Positions 51,071 to 60,173 of a DNA stretch of 64,000 bases are shown here, piece after piece. The stretch is from Pseudomonadota bacterium. Its GTDB lineage: Bacteria; Pseudomonadota; Alphaproteobacteria; Acetobacterales; Acetobacteraceae. The stretch covers positions 1 through 64,000 of the forward strand of contig JAJXWD010000009.1 of assembly GCA_021781835.1 (NCBI GenBank), written 5' to 3'. Below the pieces are notes generated by a model, which was not told the DNA's origin, searched no databases, and saw only the letters and a list, made by a program, of their open reading frames with translations. Within the stretch, counting starts at the first letter, position 1, and each line of letters begins with the position of its first letter. The position numbers and the translations under genes are program-made.

Positions 51071-52635
51071 CAGGCCACGGGGGTTTGGCGGATGAGATAA
51101 TCGAACGCCGACAAGGCCGCCTTGGCCCCCTCGCCCGCCGCGATGATGATTTGCTTGTAGGGCACGGTGGTGGCGTCTCCGGCCGCGAAAATGCCCGGCT
51201 GGGAGGTTTCGTTGCGCGGGTTGACCTCGATCTCGCCACGGGGGCTGAGGGCGATGGTGTCTTTGAGGAAGTCTGAGTTGGGGACCAGGCCGATCTGCAC
51301 GAAAATGCCCGCGAGGTCGATCCGGCGGGTCTCGCTGGTTGTGCGGTTCTGGTAGGAGAGGCCGGTGACCTTGTCGCCATCGCCATGCACCTCGGTGGTG
51401 AGGGCGGAGACGATGATGGTGACGTTGGGCAGGCTCTTGAGCTTGGCTTGCAGCACGGCGTCCGCCCGCAGCTGGTGGTCGAACTCGATGAGGGTGACGT
51501 GGGCGGTGATGCCGGCGAGGTCGATGGCGGCCTCGACCCCTGAATTGCCGCCGCCGATGACCGCGACCGGCTTGGCCTTGAAGAGCGGGCCATCGCAATG
51601 CGGGCAGTAGGCGACGCCCTTGGTGCGGTATTCGGCTTCGCCCGGCACGCCCATGGAGCGCCAGCGGGCGCCGGGGGACAGAACCACGGACTTGGCCTTG
51701 ACCGCCGCGCCCGAGGCCAGTTGCACCTCGAACAGCCCGCCCTGCTCGTTGGGGGGTACGACGCGCTGGGCGCGCTGGCCTTTCATGATGTCGACGCCGT
51801 AATCGCGGGTGTGGGCCTCGAGGGCGGCGGCGAGCTTGGGGCCTTCGGTGTGGGAGACGGAGATGAAATTCTCGATCGCCATGGTGTCGAGCACCTGGCC
51901 GCCGAAACGCTCGGCGACCACGCCGGTGTTGATGCCCTTGCGCGCGGCATAAATGGCCGCCGCCGCGCCGGCCGGGCCGCCGCCGACCACCAGCACATCG
52001 AACACCGCCTTTTTGGCGATGATTTCGGCGGCACGGGCCAGGGCGCCGCTATCGAGCTTGGCGAGGATTTGCTCGAGGCTCATGCTGCCGGCGCCGAACT
52101 CGGCGCCGTTGAGCTTGATGGTGGGCACGGCGAGGATTTTCTCGGCCTCGACTTCTGCCTGGAAGGCCGCGCCATCGACCGCAATGTGGCGGATGTTGGG
52201 GTTGAGCACGGCCAGCACGTTGAAGGCCTGCACGACCTCGGGGCAGACCTGGCAGGACTGCGAGAAATAGGTGGTGAAATGATAGTCGCCAGGCAGCGCC
52301 TTGATCTGTTCGATCAGTTCCGGCTCGATTTTGGGCGCCACGCCGCCGGTTTGCAGCAGGGCCAGGATGAGGGAGGTGAATTCATGCCCCATGGGCAGGC
52401 CGGCGAAGCGTATGCCGTGAGCGGCGCCTTCGCGGATGATCTCGAAGGAGGGCTTGCGGGGGTCATCGCCATCGACCCGCAGCGTGATGCGGGGGGATTG
52501 GGCGGCGATGTCTTCGAGCAGGCCGCGCATCTCCATGGACAGCGCCCCTTCATCGAGCGTGGCGACCAGGGTGATGTTTTCGGTCATGCGGGCGAGATAG
52601 GCCTGCAACTGGCCCTTGAGGCTGTTGTCCAACAT
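51070..52635 (-). CDS. ahpF: Alkyl hydroperoxide reductase subunit F
   Basis: A 521-residue NADH-dependent flavoprotein that reduces AhpC. The N-terminal double thioredoxin-like domain has the redox pair [10 protein letters not shown] (about residues 126-135). The FAD domain begins [20 protein letters not shown] (about 211-230), the second CxxC is [10 protein letters not shown] (about 344-353), the NADH site is [18 protein letters not shown] (about 360-377) and the C-terminal [18 protein letters not shown] closes the FAD pocket. ATG 52635 has AGGGA upstream. It follows ahpC by 95 bases and is directly coupled to the oxyR-like gene. Confidence 0.96.
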   Translation of the reverse strand: MLDNSLKGQLQAYLARMTENITLVATLDEGALSMEMRGLLEDIAAQSPRITLRVDGDDPRKPSFEIIREGAAHGIRFAGLPMGHEFTSLILALLQTGGVAPKIEPELIEQIKALPGDYHFTTYFSQSCQVCPEVVQAFNVLAVLNPNIRHIAVDGAAFQAEVEAEKILAVPTIKLNGAEFGAGSMSLEQILAKLDSGALARAAEIIAKKAVFDVLVVGGGPAGAAAAIYAARKGINTGVVAERFGGQVLDTMAIENFISVSHTEGPKLAAALEAHTRDYGVDIMKGQRAQRVVPPNEQGGLFEVQLASGAAVKAKSVVLSPGARWRSMGVPGEAEYRTKGVAYCPHCDGPLFKAKPVAVIGGGNSGVEAAIDLAGITAHVTLIEFDHQLRADAVLQAKLKSLPNVTIIVSALTTEVHGDGDKVTGLSYQNRTTSETRRIDLAGIFVQIGLVPNSDFLKDTIALSPRGEIEVNPRNETSQPGIFAAGDATTVPYKQIIIAAGEGAKAALSAFDYLIRQTPVA

Positions 52636-52730
52636 GGGGTGTCCCTGATGTTTACCAGTTTGGGGCGCGGGCTGAGAGGCTCGAAGCCGGGCGCCGGGGG
52701 TGGCTGGCCCTTGCGGGCCAGCCGGGAGGG

Positions 52731-53294
52731 TTAGATTTTGCCGACCAGATCGAGCGAGGGGGCGAGGGTCTTCTCGCCTTCCTTCCACTTGGCGGGGCAG
52801 ACCTCGCCAGGGTGGGCGGCGACATACTGCACGGCCTTGATCTTGCGCAGCAGCTCCTTGGCGTCGCGGCCAACGCCGCCGGCGCTGATTTCGACGGTCT
52901 GGATGGTGCCGTGCGGGTCGACGATGAAGGTGCCGCGGTCAGCCAGGCCGGCCGCTTCGATGAGCACGTCGAAATTACGCGAGATCGCGTGGGTCGGGTC
53001 GCCGACCATGACGTAGTTGATCTTCTTCACGGCGGCCGAGGTGTCGTGCCAGGCTTTGTGGGAGAAATGCGTGTCGGTCGAGACGGCGTAAATTTCGACG
53101 CCCAGCTTCTGGAATTCGGCGTAATGATCGGCGAGGTCTTCGAGCTCGGTGGGGCAGACGAAGGTGAAGTCGGCGGGGTAGAAGAACACCACCGACCACT
53201 TGCCCTTCAGGCTGGCCTCGGTGACATCGATGAACTTGCCGGCCTGGAAGGCTTTGGCGGCAAAAGGCTTAACTTCCGTGTTGATCAACGACAT
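52731..53294 (-). CDS. ahpC: Alkyl hydroperoxide reductase subunit C (peroxiredoxin)
   Basis: A 187-residue typical 2-Cys peroxiredoxin. The peroxidatic Cys is in [20 protein letters not shown] (Cys near residue 47), [15 protein letters not shown] follows (about 86-100), and the resolving Cys is in [13 protein letters not shown] (about 165). It detoxifies hydrogen peroxide, organic peroxides and peroxynitrite using AhpF. GGAGGAG lies just before the ATG. The upstream 100 bases contain an ATCG-N7-CGAT dyad that could bind the OxyR-like regulator encoded at the end of the same operon. Confidence 0.97.
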   Translation of the reverse strand: MSLINTEVKPFAAKAFQAGKFIDVTEASLKGKWSVVFFYPADFTFVCPTELEDLADHYAEFQKLGVEIYAVSTDTHFSHKAWHDTSAAVKKINYVMVGDPTHAISRNFDVLIEAAGLADRGTFIVDPHGTIQTVEISAGGVGRDAKELLRKIKAVQYVAAHPGEVCPAKWKEGEKTLAPSLDLVGKI

Positions 53295-53383
53295 GAATTA
53301 CTCCTCCGAGTGGTTTGGTCTCAACGGGGGTGGTTCTATCGGGATTTGCCTGATCGGGGAAATTGAATTTTTCGGCTTGGATG

Positions 53384-53398
53384 ATCGATTGAGACGAT
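53384..53398 (-). promoter_or_regulatory. ATCG-N7-CGAT dyad upstream of ahpC (candidate OxyR half-operator)
   Basis: A perfect ATCG/CGAT pair with seven-base spacing lies 90 bases upstream of ahpC. OxyR sites are tandem four-base elements spaced by seven bases, and only one good pair is present, so the assignment is weak. Confidence 0.3.
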
Positions 53399-53534
53399 AG
53401 ATCCCCCCTGCCCTGTTCGCTGCAACCAGCGTGGGCAGCGGCCTAAATGGGCAAAAATTTTTGCGGGCTGCGAGGCGCGCGCCACCGCTCCAAGCGCGCC
53501 GAGCAGGGGGCTTTTTTAAAAAAGTCTCCTGCGT

Positions 53535-53579
53535 GCCATTAAAAAACCCGCCCTCTTGAGGGCGGGTTGTTTTAATGGC
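53535..53579 (-). terminator. Intrinsic terminator of the sdh operon
   Basis: A stem of about 20 pairs (GCCATTAAAA...CCCGCCCTC / GAGGGCGGG...TTTTAATGGC), read on the minus strand, ends GGGCGGGTTTTTTAA. It lies about 85 bases beyond the sdhB stop and before the ahpC promoter region. Confidence 0.85.
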
Positions 53580-53662
53580 TTGAGGGTGTGAGGGCGTTTT
53601 TGCCCTCTCCCGCGCGGGGCGCCTCGCAGCCCCTCAAAACTTTTACACCTTGGGCCGAGGCG

Positions 53663-54445
53663 TTAGCCCTGGCGCTCCAGCATCATCTGCTTGACCTTGC
53701 CGATGGCTTTCGCCGGGTTGAGGCCCTTGGGGCAGGTCTGGGTGCAGTTCATGATGGTGTGGCAGCGATAGAGCTTGAAGGGGTCCTCCAAGGCGTCCAG
53801 GCGCTTGCCGGTGGCCTCGTCGCGCGAATCGGCGATCCAGCGATAGGCGGCCATGAGCACGGCGGGGCCGAGATAGCGGTCGCCGTTCCACCAATAGCTG
53901 GGGCACGAGGTGGAGCAGCAGAAGCACAGGATGCACTCCCACAGACCATCGAGCTCGGCGCGCTCTTCCTTGGACTGCAGACGCTCGGCGTCCGGCGGCG
54001 GGGCGGTTTCGGCTTGCAGCCAGGGCTCGATGGAGCGGTACTGCGCGTAGGGCTGCGACAGGTCGGGCACCAGGTCCTTGACCACCGGCATGTGCGGCAG
54101 CGGGTGGATGGTGACGTCGCCCTTCACTTCCTCAATGGGCTTGAGGCAGGCGAGCGTGTTGGCGCCGTCGATGTTCATGGCGCACGAGCCGCAGATGCCT
54201 TCGCGGCAGGAACGGCGGAAGGTGAGCGTTGAGTCGACCTCGTTCTTGATCTTGACGATCGCGTCGAGGACCATGGGACCGCATTTGTCGAGGTCGATCT
54301 CGTAAGTGTCCATGACGGGGTTTTTGCCGTCGTCCGGGTTCCAGCGATAGACCTTGAACGCCTTGACGCGCTTGGCGCCGGCGGGGGCCTTGTAGGTCGT
54401 GCCCTCGCCGATGACGGAGTTCTTAGGAAGGTTGAATTCAGCCAT
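53663..54445 (-). CDS. sdhB: Succinate dehydrogenase iron-sulfur subunit
   Basis: A 260-residue complex II subunit carrying three clusters: the [2Fe-2S] ligands in [17 protein letters not shown] (about residues 74-90) with a later Cys in NTLACLK, the [4Fe-4S] ligands in [16 protein letters not shown] (about 164-179), and the [3Fe-4S] ligands in [17 protein letters not shown] (about 229-245). It passes electrons from the SdhA flavin to quinone at SdhCD. It is the last gene of sdhCDAB, 21 bases after sdhA, and is followed by a terminator. Confidence 0.97.
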   Translation of the reverse strand: MAEFNLPKNSVIGEGTTYKAPAGAKRVKAFKVYRWNPDDGKNPVMDTYEIDLDKCGPMVLDAIVKIKNEVDSTLTFRRSCREGICGSCAMNIDGANTLACLKPIEEVKGDVTIHPLPHMPVVKDLVPDLSQPYAQYRSIEPWLQAETAPPPDAERLQSKEERAELDGLWECILCFCCSTSCPSYWWNGDRYLGPAVLMAAYRWIADSRDEATGKRLDALEDPFKLYRCHTIMNCTQTCPKGLNPAKAIGKVKQMMLERQG

Positions 54446-54466
54446 TTGTCAGCTCCTCCGCTTTCC

Positions 54467-56278
54467 TTAGTAAACGCGCTTCTTGGGCGGGAAGACCGAC
54501 ACTTCGTTGGTCAGTGTCTGCATCTTCACCGGGCGATAGGTGAGATCGACCTTGCCGTCCTCATGCACATGGGCGACCGTGTGCTTCATCCAGTTGGCAT
54601 CGTCACGGTCGGGGAAGTCGTCGTGCGCCTGGGCGCCGCGGCTTTCCTTGCGGGCTTCGGCGCCGACGATGGTGGCGGTGGCGTTGCCGAGCAGGTTTTG
54701 CAGCTCCAGCGCCTCGACGAGGTCGGAGTTCCAGATCAGCGAGCGGTCGGCCACCTTCATGTCGCTCATGGCGCCCCACAGCTTGGAGACCTTGTCGACA
54801 CCTTCGGTGAGGGAGGCCGAGTTGCGGAACACCGCCGCGTGGCCCTGCATGGCGCGCTGGAGCTGGTCGCGCAGCTCGGCCACCGGGGTGGCGCCGTTGG
54901 CGTGGCGGGTTTTGTCGAAGCGGGCGAGCGAGGCCTCGCCGGCGTTGGCGGGCAGCGGGGCCTGGGTGGCGCCGGGCTTCACGGTCTCGGCGGCGCGGTG
55001 GGCGGCGGCGCGACCGAACACCACGAGGTCGAGCAGCGAATTGGTGCCCAGGCGGTTGGCGCCGTGCACCGACACGCAGGCGGCTTCGCCGACCGCCATC
55101 AGGCCGGGAACCACGGCGTCGGGGTTGTCGGCGGTGGGGCGGAGCACCTCGGCCTTATAGTTGGTCGGGATGCCGCCCATGTTATAGTGCACGGTGGGCA
55201 GAACCGGGATCGGCTCCTTGGTCACATCGACGCCCGCGAACACGCGCGCGGTCTCGGAGATGCCGGGCAGGCGCTCGTGCAAAATATCGGCGCCGAGATG
55301 CTCGAGATGGAGCAGGATGTGGTCCTTGTTCGGGCCCACGCCGCGGCCTTCGTTGATCTCGATGGTCATCGAGCGGGACACGACGTCACGCGAGGCGAGG
55401 TCCTTGGCCGTGGGGGCGTAACGCTCCATGAAGCGCTCGCCCTCGGCATTGGTGAGGTAGCCGCCTTCGCCGCGCGCGCCCTCGGTGATGAGGCAGCCGG
55501 CGGGGAAGATGCCGGTGGGGTGGAACTGCACGAACTCCATGTCCTGCACCGGCAGGCCGGCGCGGATGACCATGCCGCCGCCGTCACCCGTGCAGGTGTG
55601 GGCGGAGGTGCAAGACAGCCAAGCGCGGCCATAGCCGCCAGTCGCCAGCACCACGGTCTGGGCGCGGAAACGGTGGATGGAGCCGTCTTCCAGGCACCAG
55701 GCCATGACGCCGCGGCAGGCGCCTTCATCGTCCATGATGAGGTCGAGGGCGAAATATTCGACGAAAAACTCGACCTCGTGCTTCAGGCTCTGCTGATAGA
55801 GCGTGTGGAGCATGGCGTGGCCGGTACGGTCGGCGGCGGCGCAGGCGCGCATGGCCGGCTCCTTGCCGTAATCCTTCATGTGGCCGCCGAAGGGACGCTG
55901 GTAGATCTTGCCGTCCTCGGTGCGCGAGAAGGGCATGCCGTAATGCTCAAGCTCGCGGATGGCGGGGATGGCCTCGCGGCACATATATTCAATGGCGTCC
56001 TGGTCGCCCAGCCAGTCCGACCCTTTCACGGTGTCGTACATGTGCCAGCGCCAGTCATCCTCGCCCATGTTGCCCAGAGCAGCCGAGATGCCGCCCTGCG
56101 CCGCCACGGTGTGCGAGCGGGTGGGGAACACCTTGGTGATGCAGGCGGTTTTGAGGCCAGCCGCGCCCATGCCGAGCGTGGTGCGCAGGCCCGAGCCGCC
56201 GGCGCCGACGACCACGACATCGTAGGTGTGGTCGATGACATTGTAAGCCCCGAAGGCGGGCTTCGAAATCGCGTTCAT
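54467..56278 (-). CDS. sdhA: Succinate dehydrogenase flavoprotein subunit
   Basis: A 603-residue flavoprotein oxidising succinate to fumarate in the TCA cycle. The FAD-binding motif is [20 protein letters not shown] (about residues 23-42), the covalent flavin His is in [18 protein letters not shown] (about 52-69), the active-site region is [20 protein letters not shown] (about 256-275) with [19 protein letters not shown] (about 291-309), and [13 protein letters not shown] binds substrate (about 371). The length is typical. It is 16 bases downstream of sdhD and 21 bases upstream of sdhB. Confidence 0.98.
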   Translation of the reverse strand: MNAISKPAFGAYNVIDHTYDVVVVGAGGSGLRTTLGMGAAGLKTACITKVFPTRSHTVAAQGGISAALGNMGEDDWRWHMYDTVKGSDWLGDQDAIEYMCREAIPAIRELEHYGMPFSRTEDGKIYQRPFGGHMKDYGKEPAMRACAAADRTGHAMLHTLYQQSLKHEVEFFVEYFALDLIMDDEGACRGVMAWCLEDGSIHRFRAQTVVLATGGYGRAWLSCTSAHTCTGDGGGMVIRAGLPVQDMEFVQFHPTGIFPAGCLITEGARGEGGYLTNAEGERFMERYAPTAKDLASRDVVSRSMTIEINEGRGVGPNKDHILLHLEHLGADILHERLPGISETARVFAGVDVTKEPIPVLPTVHYNMGGIPTNYKAEVLRPTADNPDAVVPGLMAVGEAACVSVHGANRLGTNSLLDLVVFGRAAAHRAAETVKPGATQAPLPANAGEASLARFDKTRHANGATPVAELRDQLQRAMQGHAAVFRNSASLTEGVDKVSKLWGAMSDMKVADRSLIWNSDLVEALELQNLLGNATATIVGAEARKESRGAQAHDDFPDRDDANWMKHTVAHVHEDGKVDLTYRPVKMQTLTNEVSVFPPKKRVY

Positions 56279-56294
56279 GAGAGCGTTATCCCCT

Positions 56295-56696
56295 TCAGAG
56301 AGCGAGCTTGAGGATGGAGACGACCGAAAGCAGACCCAGCAGGATCACGCCGGCCTTGACGATGAAGGTGAGCGCGAGGCGCTGCGCGTCGGGGCGGACA
56401 TAGTCTTCGATGACCACCGTCAGGCCCAGGCCGATATGGTGATAAAGCGTGACCGCGAAGGCGATGAACAGCACCGCGTTCCAGGGCAGCGCCATGTAGG
56501 CGGCAATGCCCGCGGCGTCGGCATGGCCAAGCGCCACCACCGAAAACACCACATAAAGCGTGAGCGGAATGAGCGCGACCGCGGAGACACGCTCGGCCCA
56601 CCAGTGCGCCGAACCGGTTTTGGCGGCGCCCAGGCCCTTGGCACGGCCCAGCGGCGAGCGGCGGATATGAACGGAGGGGTTGGGGTTGCTGCTCAT
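56295..56696 (-). CDS. sdhD: Succinate dehydrogenase membrane anchor subunit D
   Basis: A 133-residue membrane anchor with three helices (about residues 37-57, [20 protein letters not shown]; 68-92; 110-131). HRGW-like anchor features appear as [18 protein letters not shown] near the first helix, and the histidines of [16 protein letters not shown] (about 85-100) fit haem/quinone ligation. With SdhC it binds haem b and ubiquinone. The frame extends upstream across sdhC, but ATG 56696 fits the operon spacing of four bases after the sdhC stop. Confidence 0.93.
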   Translation of the reverse strand: MSSNPNPSVHIRRSPLGRAKGLGAAKTGSAHWWAERVSAVALIPLTLYVVFSVVALGHADAAGIAAYMALPWNAVLFIAFAVTLYHHIGLGLTVVIEDYVRPDAQRLALTFIVKAGVILLGLLSVVSILKLAL

Positions 56697-56700
56697 GATC

Positions 56701-57135
56701 TCACCACACCAGATAAGCGGCGACCACGGTGACCGCGGCCAGGATGACGGAGCCGGCGATGACCAGCTTGCCCGAACGGTGCATGTCGGGCAGTTCGAAG
56801 CCCTTGCCCGCGTCCCACGCCAGATGGCGCAGGCCGTTGAGGAAATGGTACCACAGCGCCCAGCTGAAGCCGGCCAGCACCAGCAGCCCGATGAGGGAGC
56901 CATAAACCGCCTGAACCACGGAGAGCACCGAGTCGCCCGCGGCGGCGGCGGCCAGCCAGATGGTGAGGAACAATGCCCCCGCGCTCAAGGCCACGCCCGT
57001 GATGCGGTGCATGATTGAGGTGCCCGACGAGATGCGGACCATGTTATAGGCTTGCAGATGCGGCGAAAGCGGCCGGCGGACCAGCTTCCCTTCCGAGTTG
57101 CGCCCTACCATCAGGGCTTCGCGGACATCCTTCAT
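56701..57135 (-). CDS. sdhC: Succinate dehydrogenase cytochrome b556 subunit
   Basis: A 144-residue anchor with the signature RPLSPHLQAYNMVRISSGTS (about residues 21-40) and the haem ligand His in SIMHRITGVALSAGALFLTI (about 40-59). HFLNGLRHLAWDAG (about 94-107) is the second family signature, followed by a third membrane helix at the C-terminus. ATG 57135 has AAAGG seven bases upstream and matches family length; an in-frame start 72 bases further upstream is less likely. It heads the sdhCDAB operon. Confidence 0.95.
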   Translation of the reverse strand: MKDVREALMVGRNSEGKLVRRPLSPHLQAYNMVRISSGTSIMHRITGVALSAGALFLTIWLAAAAAGDSVLSVVQAVYGSLIGLLVLAGFSWALWYHFLNGLRHLAWDAGKGFELPDMHRSGKLVIAGSVILAAVTVVAAYLVW

Positions 57136-57178
57136 GGAAAACCTTTCAGTGTGGCCGTTACACGCAATTTTGTGCAGG

Positions 57179-57207
57179 TGCTTAGTCCCCGGTTTGGCCG
57201 AGGTCAA
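57179..57207 (-). promoter_or_regulatory. Candidate promoter of the sdhCDAB operon
   Basis: On the minus strand TTGACC (57207-57202) and TAAGCA (57184-57179) are separated by 17 bases, and the start codon of sdhC lies 44 bases further on. It is a fair match to a housekeeping promoter. Confidence 0.4.
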
Positions 57208-57249
57208 CGCCGGTGCCAGGATGGGACAGGCAAAAAATTTCGCCCCCGC

Positions 57250-57897
57250 TCAGGGGGTGAGACGGAACAGGGTGACCTCGCGGAAATCCCCGTCCTCCAA
57301 TTCCCGCGAGGTCGGCACTTTATAGGTGGCGAGCCGCTCACCCGGCGACTGGGGGCGGTATTTGCGGCCCGGATCGCCCATGATGACCGGAATTTTCGCA
57401 GAGCAGGCGCGTAGCCAGGGCATGATGTGGGCGGTCATCGGCGCCTCGTAACAGACATCGCCGACGAGGATGATGTCCCATTCGGGCGGGTGGCCGACCA
57501 GATCCGCGATGCGGGGGGTAACGGCAAGATTGTTCAGCTCGGCATTGAGCGAGATGGCGGCGCCGGCGAGCGGGTCGATGTCGGCGGCCTCGACATAAGC
57601 GGCGCCGGCGCGGGCGGCGGCGAGCGCGGCCAGACCGCCGCCGGCCGCGAAATCCAGCACGCGCAGGCCGCGCACCAGCGCGGGATGGGTGGTGATGTGG
57701 CGGGCCAGAGCCTCGGAGCCGGGCCAGGAAAAGGCCCAGAAAGGCGGCGCCAGATTATGCGCGGCGAGGAAGCCTTCGGTCGCCTGCCACAGCGGGGTGA
57801 TTTCGGAGGCCAGGTACAAACGCAACTCGGGCACCAGGGCGGAGTGCCCGGGCGCCAGATGGCCGCGGATGAAAGCTGGCAGGCTCGACGGAACCAT
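57250..57897 (-). CDS. Class I SAM methyltransferase, EtfB-lysine-methyltransferase (METTL20)-like
   Basis: A 215-residue methyltransferase. The N-terminus (FIRGHLAPGHSALVPELRLY, then SEITPLWQATEG) and PPFWAFSWPGSEALARHI (about residues 51-68) are typical of the METTL20/EtfB-KMT group. The SAM-binding motif is VLDFAAGGGLAALAAARAGA (about 80-99), with AADIDPLAGAAISLNAELNN next, VGDVCYE (about 145) and GDPGRKYRP (about 174). The bacterial group is known to methylate lysines of electron-transfer flavoprotein beta. It lies upstream of sdhC, about 115 bases away, on the same strand. Confidence 0.82.
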   Translation of the reverse strand: MVPSSLPAFIRGHLAPGHSALVPELRLYLASEITPLWQATEGFLAAHNLAPPFWAFSWPGSEALARHITTHPALVRGLRVLDFAAGGGLAALAAARAGAAYVEAADIDPLAGAAISLNAELNNLAVTPRIADLVGHPPEWDIILVGDVCYEAPMTAHIMPWLRACSAKIPVIMGDPGRKYRPQSPGERLATYKVPTSRELEDGDFREVTLFRLTP

Positions 57898-57935
57898 GGG
57901 CGGGCCGCGCCGCGCGGGCGGCGCGGGCGTGAGGC

Positions 57936-58190
57936 TTAGAGGGCGAGCTGGCGGAATTTCTTGCGCGGGGCGCTGGCGTAGGGATCAACCGCCGGCAGAT
58001 TCGACTCGGACAATTCATCGAGCAGACGCTCGATGCGCAGGCGCTCATGAGCCTGGGCGGCCCAGCGCGCGGCCAACGGCCACAGCACGATGGTTGCCTG
58101 CATGAGCAGGGCCACTAGGCCGGCACCGGTCCGGCCATCGGCGAAAAATTTCGCGCAGGGAAAAATTTTGTCCATTTTGAACGACGGCAT
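57936..58190 (-). CDS. Hypothetical small single-helix membrane protein
   Basis: About 84 residues from ATG 58190; ATG 58220 and ATG 58175 are alternatives. It has one hydrophobic segment (about residues 20-40, GLVALLMQATIVLWPLAARW) and a charged C-terminal helix (HERLRIERLLDELSES) ending in a basic PRKKFRQLAL tail. No family is recognised. It precedes the methyltransferase gene on the same strand by 38 bases. Codon composition is like the neighbours in the C-terminal two thirds and AT-richer before that, so the start is uncertain. Confidence 0.55.
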   Translation of the reverse strand: MPSFKMDKIFPCAKFFADGRTGAGLVALLMQATIVLWPLAARWAAQAHERLRIERLLDELSESNLPAVDPYASAPRKKFRQLAL

Positions 58191-58220
58191 TTCGGCAAAT
58201 CCCTCAAGGCGGCAATGCAA

Positions 58221-58883
58221 GTTTGTCGCAACAACTCATCTCAAGTCAAGATAATTACCAGATGGAATCCCAGCTTTTCATAGACTTATCGTCGAGAGTT
58301 GGAAAGGCGTGGCCTACGGCAGAGATGCAGTCAAAAAATCAATGGGTTACAGAGTTTTTTTGAAGCAGGTCGACACAAACCTTTCCCTAAATCAACGATA
58401 AACTTCTAAATAATGATCAAGCTTCAACCCGTTCCGATAAATTTTCTATAGACCATTGGGACGGCAAAGCCACGCCCGCCCCTGAAATGTGAGCAAACTG
58501 TCATTTTAACCCTCAGTCAACAATAAATTTATTGTGAAACCCGACGGCACGCCGGCCGGGGGCTTTATAAACATAAAGTTATTATTTCGATGTAGGATAA
58601 TTTTCTCGATGTAGATCAAAGCCCTGAACTAAATCTTGCGGAGATTACGGCAATCCCATGCACCACCCAAGATTTAACAAGCACCCTTATGCATGTGCAA
58701 AAACCAAGGCTTTAGGCCGATTCCCGGTGCATTTGGCGAGACCGCGCGGCTAAAACATGCATTTGCACTTCAGCTATGCCCTGCCAACATACGGCTGGAC
58801 GAGGTGGTCTCGGAAGCCTTGATGCCGGAAAAATACCGGCCGGGCCGGCAAAAACCGGCCAGACCTGTACCAAATTGACACGC
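58221..58883. other. AT-rich gene-poor region with FNR-like box
   Basis: About 660 bases are clearly richer in A and T than the rest of the window, with stops in all frames except short chance frames. It holds two TCGATGTAG copies 20 bases apart (58587-58595 and 58606-58614), the second forming TCGATGTAGATCAA, one mismatch from the FNR/CRP-type consensus TTGAT-N4-ATCAA. GGCCGG/CCGGCC hairpin-forming pairs lie near 58850. It could be a regulatory island, an unrecognised small RNA locus, or remnant foreign DNA. No tRNA signature was seen. Confidence 0.4.
58606..58619. promoter_or_regulatory. FNR/ANR-like box
   Basis: TCGATGTAGATCAA differs at one position from the FNR consensus TTGAT-N4-ATCAA. 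A partial copy (TCGATGTAGGATAA) lies 19-20 bases upstream. No recognised gene starts within 250 bases, so the target is unclear. Confidence 0.35.
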
Positions 58884-59141
58884 TCAGGACCGCGCGGCGG
58901 CCAGCTCCGACTCCAGCGCCGCCACGCGGGCTTCCAGCGCCTCGGCCTGGGCGCGGGCCTTGGAGGCCAGCTCGGCCATGGCGTCGAACTCCTCGCGCTT
59001 CACGAGGTCGAGCCGGCGCACCACCTCCTCGGCGCGGGCGCGGGCCAGGGAGCCCAGCTCCTCGCGCAGGCCGGCCAAGGCCGAAATGGCCCCACCGGCG
59101 ACACCGGCCAGGTCATCGAAGAATTTCGGGCGATCATTCAT
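58884..59141 (-). CDS. ubiK: Accessory factor UbiK-like / BMFP family protein
   Basis: An 85-residue protein of the BMFP family. The N-terminus RPKFFDDLAGVAGGAISALAG (two short amphipathic helices, no long membrane segment) is followed by a coiled-coil trimerisation helix (RREELGSLARARAEEVVRRL to the end) with LVKREEFDAM, the family's core motif (about residues 46-55). UbiK aids ubiquinone biosynthesis; older work calls the family membrane fusogenic. ATG 59141 gives the family length. It is divergent from hldD/lgt, a common alphaproteobacterial arrangement. Confidence 0.85.
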   Translation of the reverse strand: MNDRPKFFDDLAGVAGGAISALAGLREELGSLARARAEEVVRRLDLVKREEFDAMAELASKARAQAEALEARVAALESELAAARS

Positions 59142-59189
59142 CACGGGGGGGCCTTCTCTGTTGGTCTCAACCTTCATATAACCCCGGTC

Positions 59190-60173
59190 ATGATACTGGT
59201 CACGGGTGGCGCTGGGTTTATTGGGTCCAATCTGCACGCGGCGCTGACCGCCGACGGGCAGGAGGTGGTGGTGGCCGACTGGCTTGGCCATGACGGGCAA
59301 AAATGGCGCAATCTTGCCAATCACCCGCCCGCGCAGCTGATCGCGCCCGAGCAGATCGAGGCGTTTCTTGAGCATGACATGCGCGTGACCGCCATTGTGC
59401 ATCTGGGCGCGATCTCGGAAACCACCGCGACGGATGGCGATCTGGTGTGGCACACCAATGTCACCCTCTCGCAAAAGCTCTGGCATTGGTGCGCCGAGCG
59501 GCGGGTGCGGTTTATTTATGCCTCCTCGGCCGCCACCTACGGCAACGGCGCCCGCGGGTTTGACGATGATTTTTCCCTGCCCGCGCTCAAAACACTGAAG
59601 CCGCTCAATTTATACGGCTGGAGCAAGCACGCTTTTGATCTGTGGGTGGCCACCCAGGCGGCCGAGCACGCCAAGATGCCGCCCAACTGGGCGGGGGTTA
59701 AGTTTTTCAACGTCTATGGCCCGAACGAGTACCATAAGGGCAAGATGATCTCGGTGGTGAAGGTGAAGCATGACGAGGTGCGCCAGGGCTTGGCGCCCCG
59801 GCTGTTCCGCTCGGACCACCCCGAGATTGCCGACGGCCAGCAGGCGCGCGACTTTATTTATATCGACGATGTGGTGGCGGCGCTGAAATTTTTGCTCACC
59901 GCGCCGGATTTGCGGGGGATTTACAACCTCGGCACCGGCGTGCCCCGCTCTTATGCCGACCTCGCCGCCGCCGTGTGCCGGGCCAACGGGGCGGAACCCC
60001 GGATCGAGTTCATAGACATGCCCGCGAATTTGCGCGGGCAGTACCAAAGCTATACGGCCGCGCGCATGGACCGGTTGACGGGGCTTGGCTTCAACCACCG
60101 CTTCCATACCCTTGAAGAAGGGGTGGAGGCCTATATCCGAAACCATTTGCTCAAAGCGGATCCTTATCTGTGA
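59190..60173 (+). CDS. hldD: ADP-L-glycero-D-manno-heptose 6-epimerase
   Basis: A 327-residue extended SDR that makes ADP-L-glycero-heptose for the LPS inner core. The NADP motif MILVTGGAGFIGSNLHAAL is at the N-terminus, with VHLGAISETTATDGDLVWHT (about residues 69-88), YASSAATYGNGA (about 110), the catalytic YGWSKHAFD (about 138), KFFNVYGPNEYHKGKMISVV (about 171-190) and DFIYIDDVVAALKFLL (about 222). The frame is open far upstream, but ATG 59190 is the family start. Its stop overlaps the GTG of lgt by three bases. Confidence 0.93.
   Translation: MILVTGGAGFIGSNLHAALTADGQEVVVADWLGHDGQKWRNLANHPPAQLIAPEQIEAFLEHDMRVTAIVHLGAISETTATDGDLVWHTNVTLSQKLWHWCAERRVRFIYASSAATYGNGARGFDDDFSLPALKTLKPLNLYGWSKHAFDLWVATQAAEHAKMPPNWAGVKFFNVYGPNEYHKGKMISVVKVKHDEVRQGLAPRLFRSDHPEIADGQQARDFIYIDDVVAALKFLLTAPDLRGIYNLGTGVPRSYADLAAAVCRANGAEPRIEFIDMPANLRGQYQSYTAARMDRLTGLGFNHRFHTLEEGVEAYIRNHLLKADPYL

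Larger units (their letters stand above)
53295..53662. other. Intergenic region between sdhB and ahpC with ahpC promoter zone and hairpins
   Basis: The ahpC-proximal part (53295-53405) holds its Shine-Dalgarno and a candidate OxyR site. The sdhB-proximal part (53500-53650) holds an imperfect G/C-T-A-C/G hairpin (53503-53532), a strong terminator (53535-53579) and a degenerate tail CCCCTCAAAACTTTT (53629-53643) of the dispersed hairpin family. No gene is seen. Confidence 0.6.

Noticed and set aside
58465-58485. GGGACGGCAAAGCC resembles the core of a c-di-GMP-I (GEMM) riboswitch
   Set aside because: The upstream GGCAAACC strand and the downstream pairing arms are missing, an extra G interrupts the core, and no gene follows within 350 bases.
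58693-58878. A 61-codon plus-strand frame in the AT-rich gap
   Set aside because: No Shine-Dalgarno, no family resemblance, and the 3' half is built from GGCCGG-type repeats; most likely chance.
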